DNA from: Hirudinaria manillensis
Lineage: Eukaryota; Annelida; Clitellata; Hirudinida; Hirudinidae
Reading direction: 5' to 3'
NCBI GenBank assembly: GCA_034509925.1
Contig: CM067536.1
Location: 1,686,001 to 1,750,000, forward strand
DNA: 64,000 nt
Below the pieces are notes generated by a model, which made no database searches, was not told the origin of the DNA, and saw nothing but the letters and a program-made list of their open reading frames with translations. The position numbers and the translations under genes are program-made. This document shows, piece after piece, positions 57,501 through 64,000 of the stretch (position 1 is its first letter; each line of letters starts with the position of its first letter).

Positions 57501-60500
57501 TGGCCCCTTTTGCGAATTTGTTGGTAATGTTTTGATTATATATTTTTTAATCAGTTGACGCTTTAAATGGTGAAATAATAATATAAAATGGCATTAATAT
57601 AAAAGTTACTTTGCTGACAATTCATGTTGAATTAATGAAATATTAAATATCTGAAGAATGTCAATAAGGCTGTTAAAAAAGGTTTAAAAGTTAAATTATG
57701 AAGATAGGCTCAGGAAATAAAATAGGAGAGTGAAAATAAAGTAGAACTCATGGACCTCAAATATATTTTATTGGGAATTAAACATTTACATTTAGCCCCA
57801 TAACAACAAATTTGTTCTTCAAACAAAGTGTTGGCACATAATAGAATACAGAATACGATAACCAATAGCTGCAGAAAATGGGATGTGTCTTTCTGAAATG
57901 GCTAACAAACCTTCCATAAACGTACAGTATTATGGATATAAGACTGGCCTTAGTAAATGTTATTAGGAAGTAAAACTAAGGAATGGTCATTGCATTGACT
58001 TCATTCTTTTCAACTAATGTCAAGACTTGATTATTATTTCATGATATGAATGAATTATCAGGATTTTTTACTTCCAAAATATTAATGGTTATCTAATAAC
58101 ACATAGATGAGTATGCTTAGTGTCAGGTATTCCAATGAATTTTTAAAGAGATTATAAATAATGTATGTAAAATTTTCTTTACAAATTTATTCAATTTTCA
58201 TGGCAGACTGTCAAACTCAACCAAACTTATGTAATGAAAAAAGTTGCAGATCGATATTTATACAAAGAGATATGCCTGGTGTGGGGCTATGTCTTTGTGG
58301 AACTGGATTTTATATGACAGACAGTCTACACTGCAATGGTTAGAAATTTTAATATTGTGGTAAAAATGAGGTTCTTTATGATATCTCATGTTTTTAAATT
58401 AAATATAATCCAGCATTTCACATTGGAAACTTTTATTAAAGATGCTTTGTTTATTATCACTGTGATGTTGTTGTTTGCTTATGAGCATTTCTTAATGCTG
58501 AATTAAATAAATACAATTTTTCAGATTATTAAAATATGTAGTTGTTTTGACTTATTGATATAAATTATACTTGGTCCATAGTAGTTATAATAAGTAATAG
58601 AAACTGGATTGAATTTTTTGAAGATTCAAAATTATTTAGAGGTTGCAAAACATTGTTAAAGTTTTGAATCAACCTCAAGATCACACTTCCTTTTGTATTT
58701 ACTTTAGATAACTGATAGAATTCCAAACTAATGCTGTTTTAGTCTATCTAAATGAATGGTGTCTTATTCAGAAGATCAAGAGTTTAAGTTTAATTACATC
58801 CGCAAGTACACAGGTCATCTTTAAGGATTGTAAATCTTGGATTTCGTGTTAATAAATGTTAATTTTGTTGAACAATATACTTTTCCGAAACCAGTTATGA
58901 TGGTTTTGACTTTGTGTTGAAACAAACTTTTCCATTGTTTTGTTCCTTCTCTACTTTCTTCCAGCTATTGGACGGAGAGTGTTTAATTCCTTCATGCTTT
59001 GTCTCAACATTTATTTGCTTCTCTTGGTCTTTGATGGTTTCGCACAGGGTATCTGTGTTATAATAGTTTTCAATTCTTCTATATATTTAATAACCGTGAA
59101 CCAAATCCATCTTTTACCCAACATTGGAAAACAGTTTGTCAAGTCAGATTGGAAAACAAAGACAAAACAAGGAAGGGTGGATGGAGACGCGGGTGAATAA
59201 CGACCAATGAAGTGAGACTGCAACTCTTCAAGCGGAACTTTAATCAATGGAAATTTTTTTCACCAAACGCTGTAAACCAACCATTCGTACATCTTGCCTC
59301 CTCACATCCTATGGACACCGACATCTTGATACCCATACTCTTCCTATGGATACCCACCCTTCAACTGGTCTTTTGAATTCCCTTCAACAAATTTATTGAA
59401 ACAGACATTGTATTTTTATTTATATAGAAGATAATAATTCTGGTTGATTATAGTGTCATATATCCAGGTGGATTTTAAGGACACTGAGGGGATGGATGTT
59501 TTCTTCAGGTTTTCCTGAAGAGAAAGGTCTTCAGGATGGTGTGGAAGCTGCCTGGGTCAGAGGGTATCATTGAGCGTCTGTTCCATGTCCCTGGGCCGAT
59601 GACATCAATGGACCATCCATCGAGCGTAGTGCTATTGGCATGTGGGCGGAAGAGGGAGCCTCTGGAAGTGGACTTCAAGCCCTTCTGCAACTTTTAACAT
59701 GCCTTGAATTCAAAATAAATTTACTATGCCACCTATGTCCTGAAGATTTTTATGTAACCCATGACAGTGCAGGGTGAAGCTGAATTGATGGTTGCAAGTC
59801 TGGTGTGATCGGCTAGACAATGAGATCTTCCGAAAGATGCGGCAGTGAACGATTATGAGAGCTTTAGACTAAGCTGGGTAACTTGAGAAAATAAAGCCAT
59901 TTTTATTTGATAAAATAAGGCCATTTTTACAAACCCTCGTTTGTTGAGTGTAATTGTGAATAACACTGATGTAATGGATGCAAAATTAAGAATTTTAAAC
60001 ACAATGAAAAATGTTAATAATAATTCTTGTCAAACAATTTCTTACAATTATTTGGAACAATTAAGTAATGAATTATTGTTGAGAAATTATATGATTTTCA
60101 TAACCTGTGAATATTAATTGATTTGGGTAATTTTTTTTATGTAATTACTACTTGTGATGGTAGCAAACAATGATGGATTCTAATCAACAGAAAAGTAATT
60201 ATTTTGGACCACCCTAATAGACAGAGTATTTTATTACATGCCAATTAGTATTTCGGAACTGAAAACATTTATTGAAGTTTCTTATTTTAACATGACTGTG
60301 AAGTTGTTGATACTTTCAGATGTTGATGAATGTGAGGATAATCCGTGTCCTATAGGTCGAAATTGCACAAATGTGATTGGTTCTTTTGAATGCGGAACAT
60401 GCATAGATGGCTTTGAAGAAATTGATAATAATTGCACTGGTGAGAACAAATCAATCACCCTAAACTAATTACACCTAGCATCATTCCTTTCATTTGATTG

Positions 60501-60897
60501 AATAAAATTATTCAGATGTTGACGAATGTGATTTGAATGTCACAATTTGTGACCAAGAAATCACAAACTGAAGTTATTCTATTAAAATAGTTGATAAAAT
60601 TCTACAATGCTTCTAATGATTTATAATCTAACTACAGTTCTTTAGACATTTTATTACTGGTAAGAGTTTGAACTAACTCATTTAAATTACATGGGGACGA
60701 GTAATATCTCATTGCATGCAATTGTTATGTCAAATTAAATTAATTAATTGATTATTAATATTAAATTATTTTCGCTTTTAGCTTCTAGAATATTCCAGTC
60801 AGCCAATATGATGCACCTCGTTTACTCCTTGATCGGCATTTTGGTGGCAGTTTTTATTTCTTCTTTGTTGCTGTTTTATGTTAAGAAAAAGAAATAG
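54542..60897 (+). CDS. Gene F: discoidin-like - WSC - EGF - TM receptor with basic stub tail
   Basis: Exons 54542-54764, 56184-56390, 56823-56950, 57094-57214, 57407-57523, 58207-58338, 60320-60439 and 60782-60897 give one 387-residue frame with all phases matching. Leader MLIISVTSIFFFVLVGG; divergent discoidin-like pair in exons 1-2; WSC in exons 3-4 (KYVGCFEKHH...CESLCSET; GCVCIKN...VMVFS); a Cys-rich exon (ACPDECSGRLGPFCEFVG); EGF modules in exons 6-7 (DVDEC); membrane span (MMHLVYSLIGILVAVFISSL) then VKKKK and stop. It corresponds module by module to genes D and E but has fewer EGFs. A decayed EGF exon at 60516-60572 is skipped in phase. An AATAAA lies 74 bp after the stop. The cytoplasmic stub has no room for signalling motifs. 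Confidence 0.85.
54770..56180 (+). other. Gene F intron 1
   Basis: 1.4 kb. A 69-codon plus frame at 55369 and some minus frames lack support; nothing else seen. Confidence 0.5.
58340..60318 (+). other. Gene F intron 6
   Basis: About 2 kb between two EGF exons. Contains a less AT-rich block (about 59000-59700) with a LINE tail relic on the minus strand. No host exon seen. Confidence 0.55.
59505..59700 (-). mobile_element. Relic of a LINE reverse-transcriptase C terminus
   Basis: Minus-strand frame containing FRPHANSTTLDGWSIDVIGP, GTWN and FHTILKTFLFRK, which resembles the conserved C-terminal tail of Jockey/CR1/RTE-type polyproteins (GPxxWNxLP...FK..LKT.LF). Short and degraded. Confidence 0.5.
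60516..60572 (+). pseudogene. Decayed EGF exon in gene F
   Basis: Acceptor ATTATTCAG followed by DVDECDLNVTICDQEITN and a TGA stop, with no donor. Because the flanking exons are both phase 1, skipping it restores a full frame. Confidence 0.7.
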
Positions 60898-60970
60898 GAT
60901 AGTTTAATTTTTTAAAAGACATGACATTTATTTTTGTTAAGTTGTTAAATGCTGTTATTTGTTGTTTGGA

Positions 60971-60976
60971 AATAAA
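60971..60976 (+). terminator. Polyadenylation signal of gene F
   Basis: AATAAA, 74 bp after the gene F stop codon, followed by a T/G-containing stretch. Confidence 0.6.
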
Positions 60977-60979
60977 ATT

Positions 60980-62850
60980 GTTCGAGATTTAAAATTGCAA
61001 TTGGCTGTTTATGATGCCACTAATAGTAGGACTTGATTTAATGGCTTAATGCACTACATTAAAGGAAATCGAACGATTCATAATATCAGATGGTTGTTAA
61101 CGTGAGGTTAATAACGACGGTGAAAAGGCCTTTCAGAAAATGTACGACACAATTATGTGGCATCGATCTAAGACCTAAGCTCTATGACTTTATTATAAAC
61201 TAGATGGAGCTAAATTGTGTCCTTTCCGGTGCGGGGATGTTATTATTATTATTTAAACTTATTATTAATTAATAAATATCAGTAATATTTAATCGATATG
61301 CATTTGATTTTAGCCAGTCATCATAACCATTACATATATATAATAGACGTCGTTTTCGCCTGGTGGTCCTCTCGCCGGCGACGATAACGATCGTTGCGGC
61401 GTCGCTTTTACATGATATTGTTGTGGTTTTTATATGAAACCTATATAGGAACACTCCTCTAATCTAGCACTATGTTGTGTCAAAATTTTAATGCAATTGG
61501 TTAAATACGTTCAAAGAACATTTACATGATATAAACACACATTGCATTTTTATTTATACAGAAGATGTTCCCCAGCAACCCATATCAGGTCCTTCCATAG
61601 TTAGGCAAGCTTTCCTCTCCTCGCTCTGATTTGTGCCAACAATCTGTGTATGCATTCTTCTAGCATTCTGTAGCAATACTTTTCAGAAAATGTACAATTC
61701 AAGCGTCCCGCAAGGCGCTGTATGTATTATTCTTACGATGTTATTACATTATCCACAACAAAAACATATGACCAAAGACATGACCAGAGCATTTAAACTC
61801 ACAGGGCAGTATTGTAAAAAGGTCTCTGGATAATCTGAGATGGTGAGTGTTATATATGGTTAGTCGAATGGTTTTAATGTTACACATTGCATAGCTTTCA
61901 GCCATATGCTACTTTTCTTAATCAGGTGCAGCGCAAAAGAATCCTAACACACCAGCCTCCACCATCCATGATTTGGAGAGCAAGTAGTTTGGAAATGCCA
62001 GAGGCAGTGGAGCTGGAACTCCAAAGAGAACTGTTGATGAATGAATGATTTCTTTAAAATAAAGATTGTATATGTATGGTCATTTTTTAGTGATTAGTTG
62101 CGATGGGTTGGATGATGGTGCCGGAATTTGACTGCGTTGTCGATGTGTAATGGCTGGGGTTAGGCTGGGCTCGCGACTGAAGGCCGGGCAACCTGAGACT
62201 AGTAGCCGGGCAGCCCGTGCGAGTCCTATTCACCCCCCATGGACAAAACTGCGCGGGACCCGCAAATATGCCTGCACATATACGGGTATTGGGCGGACCC
62301 CTCAACGGCACTAAAAAAACGTAGGATTTTGAAAGCTCGTAAAAAAAGATGCGTTTTACTTTTTTCCAAAAACATTTACATGACATGTTGAAGATAAATC
62401 TCACAAAAATTCATGACCAAATTTTAAAAACATACTCCAGGATTTTAAACAATTGTACAATTGTGCTCCCTTAGGCATCCTACGGTTAAGGCAAAATTCC
62501 AAAATGCGGAATAAAATGAATGTGACTACACTTCAATATTTTATTTCCAACGTAAAAATTTGTTTTTTATTTTAATCCGTTAAGTTCATCTTAGTGCTGT
62601 TGCTTTTGTTTCATTTAATGTGATGATACCATGAAGGTCGAGACAGTTGAGGGAGGAGTTAACCTTTGACCTTTAAGAAACGAAATTTAAATACGGCTCT
62701 AATAATTTTCTTGTAATTTTATTACGTAATTAAACCGACAATGCAATAATAAAATTCAGTTAAATTGTCTGATAATGATGTGAGAAACAAAAATAAATAA
62801 ATTAATATAAAAAAATAAAATAAAATATGGAAGCTGATGGCATCAACTCA
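60980..62850. other. Intergenic or gene G downstream region
   Basis: No gene identified. A GC-rich island at about 62110-62300, unlike its surroundings, is probably a mobile-element piece. The cytoplasmic exons of gene G, if any, should lie here on the minus strand, but I could not find phosphatase or other motifs. Confidence 0.45.
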
Positions 62851-62851
62851 C

Positions 62852-63883
62852 CGGCTGTTTTTCTTCTTATCATGTGAACGATTAGGCCCAATACGGGTAA
62901 ACCGATGATAAAAAATATTATAAACACCCCATTTTCGACTACATAATTCAAATATTCATGTAATTCAGAAGGAGTGGAAATTTCATAGTCCTCGGTGATA
63001 ATTGTGACTTTTGTATATCCAGATAGGGTGCTGGGTTTCGAGGGAGCTTTTCATATTAAATTAAAATTAAAAAATTAAGAATAAAGTTAAAGTGAACTTT
63101 AAGTGTAAGGAAATTGACTTGTATATAGTATATACAACAATGTATACAGTTGTATACAATAATTATATACAGTGCATTTTAAACAGTATTATGTACATAT
63201 ACTACATATACTCATGCATATCCACAAAAAATCGATATTGTGGATGTTAACGAATGTTGGACAAGTGATGGGCAAAAGACAACTCACGGGGGGATATTTA
63301 GTCCATAATCCACTCAGGAAACCCTAACCCTGCCCCACTTCCCTGTAATCGTGCCAAACCCGTCTGGGCCTGCGGGTTGTCTTTTGCCTGTCATTTATCC
63401 AGGTAGCTATGTGAACTGCTAACCAATTGCGCAGGTAAAACTATCAACGTTGACGTAATCGGGGTAACATTGGCAGATATAACTAAATGGAATGTTCAAA
63501 CAAAAAGAGACCGAGTTGTCGCAAGCATATGGATCGGAACATTCATTAGCATCTGGCAGTCGTTATTAAAGACGTTAATAAATATTAACTAGTTAGAATT
63601 AGTTCTAACTTCTCGAGTTTTAAGATCTACTGTAATAATTTCTTTAATAATTATTTTTTTAATTTTAGCGCAACAAGTTTATCATAGTGAATTAGAACAT
63701 TTCTAATTTAATCATTTTTTAAATTTAAATATAATAATAATCGTTTACCGTGGCATTCCACAGCGTACTGATAAATGTGGACAATTGAACCCAACGGACA
63801 TCTACATTCGTATGAGCCCAAACTATTCGCGCACGTAGAATCTTTACCACAATCGTGCACAAATTCTTCGCATTCGTCAATAT
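62852..63883 (-). CDS. Gene G: EGF-EGF-TM receptor part, N-terminal exons outside window
   Basis: Minus-strand exons 63883-63749 (EGF, DIDECEEFVHDCG, ending VECHG), 63552-63424 (EGF, DANECSDPYAC...ICQCYPDYVNV) and 63046-62852 (membrane exon: YTKVTIITEDYE linker, span GVFIIFFIIGLPVLGLIV, then HMIRRKTAG and a donor GTGAGT). All phase 1. The EGF exons are clearly homologous to gene D exons 9 and 10, including VECHG and NVPLSYICQC/NIPFSYICQC. The spliced donor after RRKTAG shows that, unlike D, its tail continues into at least one more exon. The rest of the ectodomain lies beyond 64000. Confidence 0.8.
63266..63394. mobile_element. MITE-like inverted repeat in gene G intron
   Basis: About 129 bp with imperfect inverted ends: left TGATGGGCAAAAGACAACTC, right (reverse complement) TGACAGGCAAAAGACAACCC. 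The core is less AT-rich than the host. Too short to code for anything; no clear target duplication seen. Confidence 0.6.
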
Positions 63884-64000
63884 CTAATATATGTATATAT
63901 GTATATGTATATTTATATATTTATATATTTAATAATATATATATATTTAATAATAAACTGAGTTATTAAAGTGAGTATAATTTTTAAGAGGATGGTTGAT

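Noticed and set aside
62087-62404. 105-codon minus frame as cytoplasmic exon of gene G
   Set aside because: Most of it lies in a GC-rich island of mobile-element character, has no acceptor in phase 1 at the right place, and no known tail motif.
1-64000. CRISPR arrays, bacterial operons, rRNA genes
   Set aside because: Direct repeats here are simple microsatellites without spacers; coding regions are intron-split; no ribosomal RNA motif seen.

Overview
This is animal nuclear DNA: AT-rich, full of tri- and tetranucleotide microsatellites, with short split genes whose modules are clearly metazoan (class I myosin, WSC, fucolectin/discoidin-like, EGF and receptor tyrosine phosphatase). The module mix suggests a marine invertebrate, perhaps a lophotrochozoan; I cannot name the species. 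Exons were joined by hand from splice signals, reading phase and paralogue comparison; there is no transcript support.

Layout. (1) 1-6050: the 5' exons of a myosin-Id gene (minus, running off the left edge) and a single-exon type I membrane protein (4706-5965, minus). (2) 8.5-17.5 kb: five small secreted-protein genes (8576-8941, 12661-12834, 14417-14671, 15751-16116, 17136-17297), each with a TATA box, a short non-coding first exon and an intron ending just before the ATG. (3) 18-64 kb: a cluster of related receptor-like genes made of an N-terminal lectin-like or WSC module, EGF repeats and a single membrane span. Gene A (18158-21292) and gene B (23797-30286, ending in a tandem tyrosine phosphatase) may be one gene or two. 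Gene C (31778-33982) is a copy of A without a membrane span. Genes D and D' (35887-39657 and 42436-48259, minus) are near-identical copies with minimal tails. Gene E (50054-52038, minus) looks partly decayed. Gene F (54542-60897) ends in a basic stub. Gene G (62852-63883, minus) leaves the window on the right.

The D/D' pair lies on a tandem duplication of about 9.5 kb (32029-41495 and 41541-50113). Its right breakpoint cuts the end of gene E and its left breakpoint cuts an intron of gene C. After duplication, copy 2 lost most of gene C and took in an LTR-element fragment and a Dong/R4-like LINE fragment, both within introns of D'. Other mobile relics are two solo LTRs, two MULE transposase remnants, a Tc3-like fragment, a LINE tail, a Tc1-like end and a MITE-like inverted repeat.

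The most interesting points are the receptor cluster itself (shared ectodomain kit, changing tails, recent duplication), at least five non-canonical GC-AG introns in it, and the neighbouring set of small secreted-protein genes with one shared architecture.
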